Origin: Paraburkholderia ginsengiterrae
Lineage (GTDB): Bacteria; Pseudomonadota; Gammaproteobacteria; Burkholderiales; Burkholderiaceae
NCBI RefSeq assembly: GCF_001645125.1
Contig: NZ_LXKA01000011.1
Location: 62,001 to 126,000, forward strand
Direction of reading: 5' to 3'
DNA: 64,000 nt
Of this stretch, positions 18,001-26,311 are shown piece by piece. Under the pieces are notes generated by a model. It was given only the letters and a program-made list of their open reading frames with translations. It had not been told where the DNA came from and ran no database searches. The position numbers and the translations under genes were made by a program. Within the stretch, counting starts at the first letter, position 1; each line of letters opens with the position of its first letter.

Positions 18001-18807
18001 TTCATCGATCAGCTCACGTTCGGCGATCACATCGAGAACGATACGGCGACCAAACTGCCGGTGCGTCTTGCCATCTCGCTGCTGAAAAATTCACGCGGCG
18101 AGATTGATGTCAATCTGCCGGTGTCGGGGTCGCTGTCGAATCCGGAGTTCAGCATTGGCGGCCTGATCTGGCATGCGGTGCTCAACCTGCTGCAGAAGGC
18201 GGTGACCGCGCCGTTCTCGCTGATCGCCAACGCGTTCGGCGGCAAGGGCGAGGAGTTGGGCTACGTCGAATTCGAGCCGGGTTCGGCGAAACTCACCGAC
18301 ACCGACAACCAGAAACTCGATGCGATCGTGAAGGCGCTGGCCGACAAGCCGTCGATCAAGATGGATCTGATTGGCCGGGTCGATCCGGCGGTCGATGAAC
18401 CCGCCTTGCGTACACGCTACGTCGATCGCCTCGTCAAGCAGCAGAAAATCAAGGACGTGGTAGGCAACGGTGAGAGCGTCGATCTGTCGACCGTCACGGT
18501 CGATCCGAAGGAATACGACAAGTATCTGACCAACGCGTACAAGTCAGCGGACTTCAAGAAGCCGCGCAATTTTGTCGGCCTGACCAAGAGCCTGCCGGAC
18601 GACGACATGAAGAGCGCACTTGCCGCCAATGCGCCGATCGACGACGCCAGCTTGCGCGAGCTCGCTCAACGGCGGGCGCAGAGCGTGCAGCAGTATCTGG
18701 ATGGCAAGATCGACAGCAGCCGCGTGTTTGTCGTCGCGCCGAAGCTGAACGCCGACGGCATCAAGGACAAGGGTGCAACGACGCGGGTCGATTTCGGCCT
18801 GAAGTGA
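15055..18807 (+). CDS. DUF748 family (AsmA-like) envelope protein
   Basis: About 1250 residues from ATG 15055; an in-frame TTG at 15028 is less likely. An N-terminal membrane anchor (about residues 34-55, RRVITGLLIFLVLFGLLGFF) is followed by a very long beta-rich periplasmic region of repeated DUF748 modules: IGRIALNPYTLKLEADRVHI near 80, and similar segments near 390, 620 and 875 beginning KRFALNDGTINV, DELNLKDATVNF and GQLVLQQGRVTY. Two Ala/Pro linkers (about 360-390 and 830-865) split the repeats. AsmA-like proteins are proposed bridge-like lipid carriers or outer-membrane assembly factors, and the repeated groove-type modules would fit. No partner genes are adjacent. Confidence 0.85.
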   Translation: MASLNKASLASSMQTVRNVAQSRRTRRVITGLLIFLVLFGLLGFFAAPPLIRHLAEQQLSKQLDRPATIGRIALNPYTLKLEADRVHIGERGGAGDFVDISRLIVQASWSSLFRGAPIVDEVQLDSPRFHIVRFDPQRFNFTDLIDKFAKQPSKPNSKPAQFAVSNIRLENGQIIFDDKLLGATHVIDQWKLGIPFIATLPSKTDIFVEPLLRARIDGSPLAIDGRTKPFAASRESEVSLRFEGLDVPRLMSYVPTKLPVVVQSGKLSTDLKLNFVMANDAPSLRVAGTVDMNDVDVQDQSKAPFFAARAVHVAAATLEPLKSLYHFDDIRIDAPSASLARDKDGVLSVEKMFAPAPAAATSSAASEPAASAPVAASGATATEKAAPPLDLSIKRFALNDGTINVRDYAASRPIDAGLQKLNVTLTDFSTLGSAPAHYTLNTDFKDSAGSLGAAGEFGLVAKTANSKVDLKSLKLPLVQPYIDTATAAQVVDGELSATANVGANWSKSPVAVMVNDTQLDLQSLKLAARGSKAPMISLAQGRVTLKQVDVAARMAEIASVDTTGLAVDAQRLKNGSINLASLAAEHEAASERSAVHAVKKAQAEGPAWHYRIDELNLKDATVNFTDNTTPQPVKLSITPLQLKVQQISDDLSRPLPVDLQATLNKKGTLGLKGDVTATPLKVAVKVNANRLDAAALEPYFGSQLNAVIASALLNASGDLALSQAKSLKASYRGDMALVDVRMLDKATSDPFAGWGSLALSNLKATYDEQGTVVDAGRVTFTKFYGRVLLDAQGKLNLKDVVAHESGAPQSLTRDKSGAEPVPLTPQAASAVAAAPVAPASATPATVTAATPPQSPVKMHFGQLVLQQGRVTYTDNFIKPNYTADLVSIQGTVGAFGTQSTTPAPVDVAAKLAANGPLSIRGTINPLIAKPALDLTASAHDIELTNLTPYSAKYAGYPITKGKLNVDLHYKLDNDQLNADNHLFIDQLTFGDHIENDTATKLPVRLAISLLKNSRGEIDVNLPVSGSLSNPEFSIGGLIWHAVLNLLQKAVTAPFSLIANAFGGKGEELGYVEFEPGSAKLTDTDNQKLDAIVKALADKPSIKMDLIGRVDPAVDEPALRTRYVDRLVKQQKIKDVVGNGESVDLSTVTVDPKEYDKYLTNAYKSADFKKPRNFVGLTKSLPDDDMKSALAANAPIDDASLRELAQRRAQSVQQYLDGKIDSSRVFVVAPKLNADGIKDKGATTRVDFGLK

Positions 18808-18895
18808 GAGTCGCGCGTTGATCGTGCCGCCGCCGTGCGCCGTGCGCCGTGCCTGCGGCGGCAGGCGCACCCGCCGCTCATGCCGCACCCGCCGC

Positions 18896-20443
18896 TTACG
18901 CCGCGCGGGTCGGCACTTTCAACGCGGTTTGCTCGATTACGCGTGCGAGCGTGTCGAACGCGGGAGCGATCTTCTCGTTCGGCACGCACGCATAGCCCAG
19001 CAGCAGTCCGCGCCGCGATGGCGTGTCGCTGCTGTAGTAGCTGGCGAGCGGGCGCACGATCACGCCGGCATCGTAAGCGGCGGCCGTCACCGCGCGATCG
19101 TTCGCGTGATCCGGCAGGCCCAGCACCAGATGCAGGCCGGCTTCGTCGCCCATGACGGGCAGTTCGGTGCCGAAGCGCGCGGTAATGGCGTCGATCAGAA
19201 TCTGCCGGCGTTCGCCGTACAGCGCACGCATACGCCGGACGTGCGACGTGAGATGGCCGTCCATGATGAAGTCGGTCATCACCGCCTGCTGCATCAACTG
19301 GCCTTCGCGATACAACTCGGCGACGCCGGTGCGGAACGTGTCCACCAGATGCTCCGGTGCGATCATGTAGCCGATCCGCAAGCCGGGAAACAGCATCTTC
19401 CCCAGACTGCCGACGTAGATCACCTGGCCCGCGTCGTCGAGTCCTTGCAGCGAGGCGAGCGGTCGGCTGCCGTAGCGGAATTCGCTGTCGTAATCGTCTT
19501 CGATGATCCACACGTTGTGCTGGCGCGCGTATTCGAGCAGCGTGCGGCGGCGCGCGAGACTCATCACCATGCCGAGCGGATACTGATGCGACGGCGTGAC
19601 GAGCGCGAGCCGCGGCGGCTGTTGCAGGTCCTGTTCGCGCGGATTCAGACCTTCGTCGTCGACCGGCACCGGCACCAGGGTGATCCCTGACGATTGCAGT
19701 ACGCTGCGCGCGCCCCAATAGCAGGGTTCCTCGACCCACGCGCGATCGCCGACATCGGTCAACAGGCGCACGGCCAGATCGATCGATTGATGGATGCCGG
19801 TGGTAATGATGATCTGATCCGGCGTACAGTTCACCGAGCGGGCCACCCGCAGGTAATCCGACAACGCCCGCCGCAATGGCCGGTAGCCGCCGCCGGGCGC
19901 GTAGGTGAGCAGATCGGGATTGGCTTCTTTCCACAGCCGCGCTTGCAGGCGGCTCCACGTGCGCGCCGGAAACTCCGCGACGTCGGGCACGCCCGGCATG
20001 AACGCGCCCCACTGTTTGGCGGACACGCCGGCCTTGTCGATCAGGCGCCGTCCGCGCATGGACAGGTCGTCCGGACCGTGCTTTGGCGGTTTCGGGGTTT
20101 CCGTGGTCGCGCTGCTCGCCATGTCGACGCCCGCCACGGCGGGCTTCCCGCGCGTATTCACCGCGGCCGTGTCCGGCCGCGTGTCGGCGACATAAGTGCC
20201 GCTGCCGGTGGTCGAAATCACGTACCCTTCAGCGGTGAGCTGATCATAAACGTGCAGCACCGTATTGCGCGCGATGCCGAGGTCTTCGGCGAGCGTGCGC
20301 GAACTGGGCAGCTTGGTGCCCGGCGGCAACTGGCCGGTCAGGATGGCCTGTTGCATGAGTCGCAACGTCTGACGATAGACCGGTTCGGCAGCCGTGCGCT
20401 CGAGCCTCGCGGCGAGCCAGTCCGACAAAATCACCGTGTCCAA
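18896..20443 (-). CDS. MocR/PdxR-type transcriptional regulator (GntR winged helix fused to aminotransferase fold)
   Basis: A 515-residue protein, typical for MocR. It has an N-terminal GntR helix-turn-helix (about 20-85, LPSSRTLAEDLGIARNTVLH), a linker, then a fold-type-I aminotransferase domain. PLP-site residues are recognisable in ITTGIHQSIDLAVRLL, EDDYDSEFRYG and SLGKMLFPGLRIGY, where the Lys would form the Schiff base. The start is a TTG at 20443, with GTG 20434 as alternative; both have weak ribosome sites. Divergence from the four-gene ABC importer, with repeated GGTTCYAT sites between them, suggests it controls that transporter. The effector is unknown; PLP plus an amine or amino acid is usual for the family. 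Confidence 0.9.
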   Translation of the reverse strand: MDTVILSDWLAARLERTAAEPVYRQTLRLMQQAILTGQLPPGTKLPSSRTLAEDLGIARNTVLHVYDQLTAEGYVISTTGSGTYVADTRPDTAAVNTRGKPAVAGVDMASSATTETPKPPKHGPDDLSMRGRRLIDKAGVSAKQWGAFMPGVPDVAEFPARTWSRLQARLWKEANPDLLTYAPGGGYRPLRRALSDYLRVARSVNCTPDQIIITTGIHQSIDLAVRLLTDVGDRAWVEEPCYWGARSVLQSSGITLVPVPVDDEGLNPREQDLQQPPRLALVTPSHQYPLGMVMSLARRRTLLEYARQHNVWIIEDDYDSEFRYGSRPLASLQGLDDAGQVIYVGSLGKMLFPGLRIGYMIAPEHLVDTFRTGVAELYREGQLMQQAVMTDFIMDGHLTSHVRRMRALYGERRQILIDAITARFGTELPVMGDEAGLHLVLGLPDHANDRAVTAAAYDAGVIVRPLASYYSSDTPSRRGLLLGYACVPNEKIAPAFDTLARVIEQTALKVPTRAA

Positions 20444-20445
20444 GT

Positions 20446-20502
20446 GGTTCTATCCAGAATAATGAAATGGTTCCATATTGTAGAACCGTAACGGTCTATA
20501 GT
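20446..20502. promoter_or_regulatory. GGTTCYAT direct repeats, probable MocR operator, and transporter -10 box
   Basis: GGTTCTAT (20446-20453), GGTTCCAT (20469-20476) and GGTCTAT (20493-20499) are spaced 23-24 bases apart. An inverted TAGAACC lies at 20481-20487. TATAGT at 20497-20502 is a plausible -10 for the importer operon with no good -35, as expected of an activated promoter. MocR regulators typically bind such direct repeats. Confidence 0.6.
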
Positions 20503-20572
20503 GAGCCACGCAATTGATGCAATCCCGCCGCATGACCGGGAAGCCAGCCGGACCGCAGAGGAGACTTGGACG

Positions 20573-21670
20573 ATGAAAACCGATGACGTGATCGTCAGCT
20601 TTCGAGGTGTGCGCAAGACGTACGACGGTGAAACACTGGTCGTCAAACAGCTCGACCTGGATATCTATCAGGGCGAATTTCTGACGTTGCTCGGACCGTC
20701 CGGTTCGGGCAAAACCACCTGTCTGATGATGCTGGCGGGCTTCGAATTTCCCACTGGCGGCGAAATCTGGCTCGACGGCACGTTGCTCAACACGGTGCCG
20801 CCGCATAAGCGCAACATCGGCATGGTGTTTCAGAACTACGCGCTGTTCCCGCACCTGACGGTCGAGCAGAACGTCGCCTATCCGCTTACCGTGCGCAAGG
20901 TCTCGGCCGAAGAGCGCGCGCATCGTACGAACAACGCACTCAAAATGGTGCGCATGGAGAGTTTCGCCAAGCGCTATCCGGCGCAGCTTTCCGGCGGACA
21001 GCAGCAACGTATCGCGCTCGCGCGCGCTCTGGTGTTCGAACCGAAGCTGGTGCTGATGGACGAGCCGCTCGGCGCGCTGGACAAGCAACTGCGCGAACAC
21101 ATGCAGTACGAACTTAAATCATTGCACGAGAAACTCGGCGTCACGTTCGTGTACGTCACACATGATCAGGGCGAAGCCTTGACCATGTCGGACCGCGTCG
21201 CCGTGTTCGACAAAGGCATCGTGCAGCAACTCGATACCGTGGATCGCCTGTACGAATCGCCGTGCAACGAGTTCGTGGCGAACTTCATCGGCGACAGCAA
21301 CAAGCTGCGCGGCACGATTGCGAATGTCGATGGCGAGTATTGCGAGTTCCATTTGAGCGACGGCTCGCGCCTCACCGGCCGCAATATCGGCGGCGCGCGG
21401 GCAGGCACGCCGGCGGTCGCTTGCATCCGGCCTGAGCGCATGAAGCTCGCCAACGGCGTGTCACGGCCCGGCGCCAATGCGCTGACCGGCGAAGCACGCG
21501 GTCTGATCTACTTCGGCGACCACGTGCGCATGCGTTGTGGTGTGCCGCAGCAGGACGAGTGCTTCGTCAAGGTGCCGCTCGGTACCGACGCACTCGAGTC
21601 CTTCGCGCCCGGCGCACCGGTCGCGCTGGAGTTCGCACCCGAGCATCTGCGGGTGTTCGCAGGAGCGTGA
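20573..21670 (+). CDS. potA: ABC transporter ATPase, spermidine/putrescine type
   Basis: A 365-residue ATPase starting MKTDDVIVSFRGVRKTYDGE, with GAGGAG upstream; the in-frame GTG at 20501 overlaps the operator region and is rejected. Walker A is GPSGSGKTT (about residues 40-48), the Q-loop is NYALFPH, the signature is LSGGQQQR (about 138), Walker B is LVLMDEPLGALD and the H-loop is VTHDQ. A C-terminal TOBE_2 domain (about 275-360) is typical of PotA/PotG. First gene of the importer operon. It powers uptake of a polyamine-like or related small cationic/amino solute; the exact substrate is not determined. Confidence 0.9.
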   Translation: MKTDDVIVSFRGVRKTYDGETLVVKQLDLDIYQGEFLTLLGPSGSGKTTCLMMLAGFEFPTGGEIWLDGTLLNTVPPHKRNIGMVFQNYALFPHLTVEQNVAYPLTVRKVSAEERAHRTNNALKMVRMESFAKRYPAQLSGGQQQRIALARALVFEPKLVLMDEPLGALDKQLREHMQYELKSLHEKLGVTFVYVTHDQGEALTMSDRVAVFDKGIVQQLDTVDRLYESPCNEFVANFIGDSNKLRGTIANVDGEYCEFHLSDGSRLTGRNIGGARAGTPAVACIRPERMKLANGVSRPGANALTGEARGLIYFGDHVRMRCGVPQQDECFVKVPLGTDALESFAPGAPVALEFAPEHLRVFAGA

Positions 21671-21780
21671 ATGCATTGAACATGCAACGTGTTCAACGCA
21701 AGCAGGGCAAGTCAAGACGCACATAACAAAGTCGTAACGTACTGAGCTTGAAGCACACCACCAAAGGAGAGCAACACACC

Positions 21781-22830
21781 ATGAGCAAGATCGGGAAATC
21801 GCGCTGCGCCATCGCTGTCGGTGCTGTGGCGCTCGCGCTGGGCGCCGCGCAAGTCAACGCTGCCGAACTGACGGTCGTCAACTTCGGCGGCGCGAATGGC
21901 GACGCGCAGAAGGTCGCCTTCAACCAGCCGTTCGAATCGCAGACCAGCAACAAGGTGACAGCCGTCGAATACAACGGCGAGCAGGCCAAAGTGAAGGCGA
22001 TGGTCGAAGCCAAGCACGTGAACTGGGACGTGGTGGAAGTCGAATCGGGCGATATCGGCCGTGGTTGCGATGAAGGCCTGTACGAGAAGCTCGACTGGTC
22101 GAAGATCGGCAAGAAGTCGGATCTGATTCCGGAAGCACCGCAAACCTGCGGCGTGGGGTTCTTCGTCTGGTCGACGGCGCTCGCGTACAACGCTGACAAG
22201 CTGAAGACGGCGCCGACCGGCTGGGCCGATTTCTGGGACGTCAAGAAATTCCCGGGCAAGCGGGCCATGCGCAAGGGCGCGCGCTACAACCTCGAATTTG
22301 CCTTGATGGCTGACGGTGTGGCGCCGAAGGATGTCTACAAGGTGCTCGCCACCAAGGAAGGCCAGGACCGCGCGTTCAAGAAGCTCGACGAACTGAAGCC
22401 GAATATCCAGTGGTGGGAAGCGGGCGCGCAGCCGCCGCAGTTCCTCGTCGCGGGTGATGTGGTGATGTCCACGGCGTACAACGGCCGTATCGACGCCGCG
22501 CAGAAGGAAGGCAAGAACCTCAAGGTGGTGTGGAACGGCAGCATCTACGATCTGGACTACTGGGCGATTCCGAAGGGCACGCCGAACAAGGCGCTGGCCG
22601 AGAAGTACATCGCTTATTCGATCTCGTCGAAGCCGCAGCAGGACTACGCGCACAACATCGCGTACGGTCCGGTCAACGTGGCGGCGATCAAGGCGCTCGA
22701 CGCGAAGACGCTCGCCAATTTGCCGAACTCGCCGGCTAACGGCAAGAACGCAGTGCTGCAGAACCTCGCGTTCTGGACCGACCATGGCGACGAACTGGAG
22801 CAGCGTTTTTCGTCGTGGGCTTCGAAGTAA
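21781..22830 (+). CDS. Periplasmic solute-binding protein, PotD/PotF-like
   Basis: A 349-residue protein starting at ATG 21781 with a strong AAAGGAGAG site. The signal peptide (basic start, hydrophobic core, cleavage after VNA-A near residue 27) is followed by LTVVNFGGANGDAQKVAFNQ, the class-D binding-protein opening. VVEVESGDIGRGCDEGLYEKLDW and WSTALAYNADK are characteristic of spermidine/putrescine-type receptors, as is VPIGxP-type YWAIPKGTPN near the end. It would deliver substrate to the two permeases encoded next. Two Cys (in GRGCDEG and QTCGVGF) could form a disulfide. Confidence 0.9.
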   Translation: MSKIGKSRCAIAVGAVALALGAAQVNAAELTVVNFGGANGDAQKVAFNQPFESQTSNKVTAVEYNGEQAKVKAMVEAKHVNWDVVEVESGDIGRGCDEGLYEKLDWSKIGKKSDLIPEAPQTCGVGFFVWSTALAYNADKLKTAPTGWADFWDVKKFPGKRAMRKGARYNLEFALMADGVAPKDVYKVLATKEGQDRAFKKLDELKPNIQWWEAGAQPPQFLVAGDVVMSTAYNGRIDAAQKEGKNLKVVWNGSIYDLDYWAIPKGTPNKALAEKYIAYSISSKPQQDYAHNIAYGPVNVAAIKALDAKTLANLPNSPANGKNAVLQNLAFWTDHGDELEQRFSSWASK

Positions 22831-22940
22831 CGAGTCTGGTGTTGGAAGGCGCGGCTCGCTGTATGGGTAGCCGCGCCGTATCGATGCAATGAAGCGCGCG
22901 CGGGTCCGGCGGACAGGCGCGCGCAGCCTTGGAGACAGGT

Positions 22941-24218
22941 GTGACTACGACGACGATGGCTGCCGACTCGACGCCTGAATCAAGCGGCCGACTCAAGCGC
23001 GAATTGAAGGCCGCAGAATCCAGAAAGCGGGCCATGGCCCTGCTGCTGATCGCGCCGCTCGCGATTTTCCTGCTGCTGATTTTTGTCGTGCCGATTGGCG
23101 CCCTATTGACGCGCGCCGCGCAGAACCCCGAAGTCGTCAGCGCGTTGCCGCATACGCTCGCCGCGTTGAACGGCTGGGATCGCAAGGCGCCGCCGCCGGA
23201 CGCCGCGTATGCCGCCCTCGCAGTCGACCTCACCGCGGTCGCCGACAGCGACGGTATGGGCGCGCTCGCGCGACGCCTGAACGTGGAGATTCCGGGTTAT
23301 CGTTCATTGGTCGCAAAGTCGGCGCACTCCATGCCGTTCGTGGACGACAACAACAAACCCCTGCAATTGACACCCGCCCAGGTGCACGCGAAATTCGTCG
23401 AACTGGACGAGCGCTGGAACGATGTCGCGTATTGGCAAGCCATTGCAAAGAACGCAGGCGCCTATTCGCCGTTCTATGTGCTGGCTTCGCTGGACCACAA
23501 GCAGGACGCGTTCGGCCACATCATTCCGACCGATCCTGACCAGCAGATCTATCTCGCCGTGTTCAGCCGTACCTTCGTGATCGGCGCAGCTGTGACGTTC
23601 TTCGCGCTGTTGCTCGGCTATCCGCTTGCCTACTGGATCTCGACGCTGTCCGAGCGCCGCGCGAATCTGGTGATGATTCTGGTGCTGATTCCATTCTGGA
23701 CGTCGATCCTCGTGCGGGTTGCCGCGTGGATCGTGATCCTGCAGAGCGAAGGGCTGGTGAACAAAGCGCTGATTGGCAGCGGGCTGTTGCACGATCCGCT
23801 GTCGCTGCTGTTTAACCGGACCGGCGTCTATATTTCGATGACGCACATTCTGCTGCCATTCATGATTCTGCCGCTGTACAGCGTGATGAAGTCGATCCCG
23901 CCGACCTATCAGCGCGCGGCAGTCTCGCTCGGTAGCCATCCGTTCGCGGCATTCTGGCGCGTCTACGTGCCGCAGACCTATCCGGGTATCGGCGCAGGCG
24001 CGTTGCTGGTGTTCATTCTGGCGATCGGCTACTACATCACGCCGGCGTTGCTCGGTGGGCCGAACGATCAGATGGTCAGCTACTACGTCGCGTACTTCAC
24101 CAACGTGACGATCAACTGGGGCATGGCGTGTGCGCTCGGCGGTTTGCTGCTCGCCGCGACGCTCGTGCTGTACGTGATTTACGGGCGCTTCACGCGCTCG
24201 TCATTGAGCCTTGGCTGA
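22941..24218 (+). CDS. ABC transporter permease, PotB-like with a large periplasmic insert
   Basis: About 425 residues from GTG 22941 (GGAGAC site 4 bases upstream); the more upstream TTG is less likely. TM1 lies at about 35-58. A 140-residue hydrophilic region (about 65-205) follows before the five permease helices, whereas ordinary PotB is about 280 residues. The EAA coupling loop is AAVSLGSHPFAAFWRVYVPQ (about 330). The insert, rich in Asp/Ala with no obvious domain signature, would face the periplasm and might engage the binding protein. Third gene of the operon. Confidence 0.88.
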   Translation: MTTTTMAADSTPESSGRLKRELKAAESRKRAMALLLIAPLAIFLLLIFVVPIGALLTRAAQNPEVVSALPHTLAALNGWDRKAPPPDAAYAALAVDLTAVADSDGMGALARRLNVEIPGYRSLVAKSAHSMPFVDDNNKPLQLTPAQVHAKFVELDERWNDVAYWQAIAKNAGAYSPFYVLASLDHKQDAFGHIIPTDPDQQIYLAVFSRTFVIGAAVTFFALLLGYPLAYWISTLSERRANLVMILVLIPFWTSILVRVAAWIVILQSEGLVNKALIGSGLLHDPLSLLFNRTGVYISMTHILLPFMILPLYSVMKSIPPTYQRAAVSLGSHPFAAFWRVYVPQTYPGIGAGALLVFILAIGYYITPALLGGPNDQMVSYYVAYFTNVTINWGMACALGGLLLAATLVLYVIYGRFTRSSLSLG

Positions 24219-24233
24219 ACGGAGTCTATCGCG

Positions 24234-25073
24234 ATGAAACTTGCCAAGCCTCTCTTTGCGCCGCATACCTCGTGGGTCGAGCGCGTCTGGTATTTCGCGC
24301 TGCGCGGCCTTGCCGTGCTGACGCTGCTGTATCTGATTCTGCCGGTGTTGGCGATCGTGCCGCTGTCGTTTTCATCGAGCACGTTTCTCGTGTACCCGAT
24401 TCCGGGCTGGTCGCTGCGTTGGTATCAGAATCTGATTGCATCCGATGAATGGCGCATGGCGGCCAAGAACAGCTTCATCGTCGCGCCCTCGGCGACGGTG
24501 GTCGCAACCGTGCTCGGCACGTTGGCGGCAATCGGACTCACCAAAGCGAACTTCCGCGGTAAAGGGCTGCTCATGGCGATCCTGATCTCGCCGATGATCG
24601 TGCCGGTGGTGGTGGTCGGCGTCGGCATGTATCTGTTTTTTGCGCCGCTCGGGTTGGCCAATACGTATATTGGGCTGATTCTCGCGCATGCGTCGCTTGG
24701 CGTGCCGTTTGTCGTGACGACTGTGGCGGCGACGCTGCAGGGTTTCAATTACAACCTGGTGCGGGCGAGTTTGTCGCTGGGTGCGAATCCAGTGAAGACG
24801 TTCTTTCGCATTACGTTGCCGGTGATCGCGCCGGGGGTGATTTCAGGCGCGTTGTTCGCGTTTGCGACTTCGTTCGATGAAGTCGTTGTGACCTTGTTCC
24901 TCGCGGGTGCGGATCAGACTACGCTGCCGCGGCAGATGTTCACCGGCATACGCGAGAACATCAGCCCGACCATTGCGGCGCTGGCGACGATTCTGATTGT
25001 CTTTTCCACGAGCCTCTTGCTGGCGCTTGAGTGGCTGCGTGGACGAAACGCGGCGCGAGCGGTCAAGGCTTGA
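24234..25073 (+). CDS. ABC transporter permease, PotC-like
   Basis: A 279-residue permease of standard length with six hydrophobic helices (first at about 22-44). The conserved EAA motif reads ASLSLGANPVKTFFRITLPV, followed by APGVISGALFAFATSFDEVV, a PotC/YdcV hallmark. It starts 15 bases after the PotB-like gene, in the same operon, and would form the heterodimeric channel with it. It is the last gene of the importer unit; the following 148 bases have no clear terminator. Confidence 0.92.
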   Translation: MKLAKPLFAPHTSWVERVWYFALRGLAVLTLLYLILPVLAIVPLSFSSSTFLVYPIPGWSLRWYQNLIASDEWRMAAKNSFIVAPSATVVATVLGTLAAIGLTKANFRGKGLLMAILISPMIVPVVVVGVGMYLFFAPLGLANTYIGLILAHASLGVPFVVTTVAATLQGFNYNLVRASLSLGANPVKTFFRITLPVIAPGVISGALFAFATSFDEVVVTLFLAGADQTTLPRQMFTGIRENISPTIAALATILIVFSTSLLLALEWLRGRNAARAVKA

Positions 25074-25221
25074 ATACCACCGGAGGGGTGCCGTTTTATT
25101 TGACGCGCACCATGTCCACAACTTTCTAACGATATTCTAAGAGTGCTCCCATTCCCTGTGCACTGGGCTGTCTTCATACTCGTAGCTCTCGATAAGAAGA
25201 TGCGCTTGCCGCAGAGAATCA

Positions 25222-25563
25222 ATGAAAATCCAGCAAATGGCGCTTGTGCGCGCGCTGGCCTTCGGAGGTTGTGCGAATCACGCCGCGCGTGACCGGCTCG
25301 CCTTCGGAGACGCCACAGTACTGCAAACCGGCCTCGGCGCCACACAGGACGAAGCCGCGGGCGCGCCCAATTCGCCGTCGGTCACAACCTACACATCGGT
25401 CGCAAATAGCCACACGGCATTGACATCGTTACAGACGCGGTGCGATCGGCTGTCGGCTGAAGCGAACTGCTATTTTCACGCCAAGGCACTCGAGAATGGG
25501 GCGCCTCTATCCGCCGCCAATCCGGCACTACGCGCCGTGCCCACGGTGGGTCCCGATCTGTGA
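25222..25563 (+). CDS. Possible small lipoprotein (doubtful)
   Basis: A 113-residue ORF starting MKIQQMALVRALAFGGCANH. GGC followed by Ala/Asn looks like a lipobox, but the hydrophobic core is short and interrupted by Arg, so export is uncertain. The rest (ARDRLAFGDATVLQTGL, then Ala/Pro/Thr-rich sequence and a Cys pair near residues 73 and 82) resembles no family I know. It sits in the gap between the importer operon and the response regulator, in the regulator's direction. It may be a decayed or fast-evolving gene. Confidence 0.4.
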   Translation: MKIQQMALVRALAFGGCANHAARDRLAFGDATVLQTGLGATQDEAAGAPNSPSVTTYTSVANSHTALTSLQTRCDRLSAEANCYFHAKALENGAPLSAANPALRAVPTVGPDL

Positions 25564-25663
25564 AAAATCTTTAACACCATCTAGAACTTGTTGTCGCGGT
25601 TTCTTAGCGTGCACGCATCGAAGGCAAGCTCAGTACCGCAAGGCGTGTGTTCAAGAGGGAAAA

Positions 25664-26299
25664 ATGTCAACCATTCTGATTGTCGATGATCATCCCGCAT
25701 TCCGGATGATCATCAAGCTGCAACTCATGCAATTGCTGGGCGTTGAAGAGGTCATCGAGGCCGATAACGGACAGACCGCTGTCGAATTGGCCCGCCAACA
25801 CACACCGGAACTCGCCATACTGGACCTCGATATTCCGCGCATTAGCGGGCTCGATGTGATTCCGCGTCTCAAGCTTGCCCATCCGTCGATTCGCGTGCTG
25901 GTGCTGTCCGGACATGACGCGGCCACGTTCGCGCCTCGCGCAATGCGATCAGGTGTGCACGGCTTTGTCGGCAAGTCGCAGGAAATGAAGGAAATCATGC
26001 GCGGCGTGGAGGCGGTACTCGCCGGTTACACGGTTTTTCCTGTGACATCCAAGGGTACTGGCATGGTGCCTGCGTTGGGCCTGGGAGATGAAGCGGAAAG
26101 GATCACGCTGCTGTCGGACAAGGAAGTCGTTATCCTGCAGATGCTATCGAAAGGTATGTCGAATAAGCTGATTGGCGAGGCGCTGTTTATTAGCGACAAA
26201 ACCATCAGTACTTACAAGGGCCGTCTGCTGGAGAAGCTCGGTATTTCGTCGCTGGCAGGGTTAATCGAGTTTGCAGCTGTGCACCGTTTGAGCGATTAG
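25664..26299 (+). CDS. LuxR/FixJ-type response regulator
   Basis: A 211-residue two-domain regulator starting MSTILIVDDHPAFRMIIKLQ, with GAGGGA 7 bases upstream. The receiver domain (1-120) has the acidic pair DD at 8-9, the phospho-acceptor Asp in LAILDLDIPR (about 54) and the Lys in FVGKSQ (about 105). The C-terminal LuxR HTH (about 148-205) reads LSDKEVVILQMLSKGMSNKL and ISDKTISTYKGRLLEKLGI. The layout is BvgA/EvgA-like. No sensor kinase is adjacent; an HPt protein gene follows after 12 bases, implying phosphorylation through a relay from a hybrid kinase encoded elsewhere. Confidence 0.93.
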   Translation: MSTILIVDDHPAFRMIIKLQLMQLLGVEEVIEADNGQTAVELARQHTPELAILDLDIPRISGLDVIPRLKLAHPSIRVLVLSGHDAATFAPRAMRSGVHGFVGKSQEMKEIMRGVEAVLAGYTVFPVTSKGTGMVPALGLGDEAERITLLSDKEVVILQMLSKGMSNKLIGEALFISDKTISTYKGRLLEKLGISSLAGLIEFAAVHRLSD

Positions 26300-26311
26300 G
26301 CTTGGTGGGTT

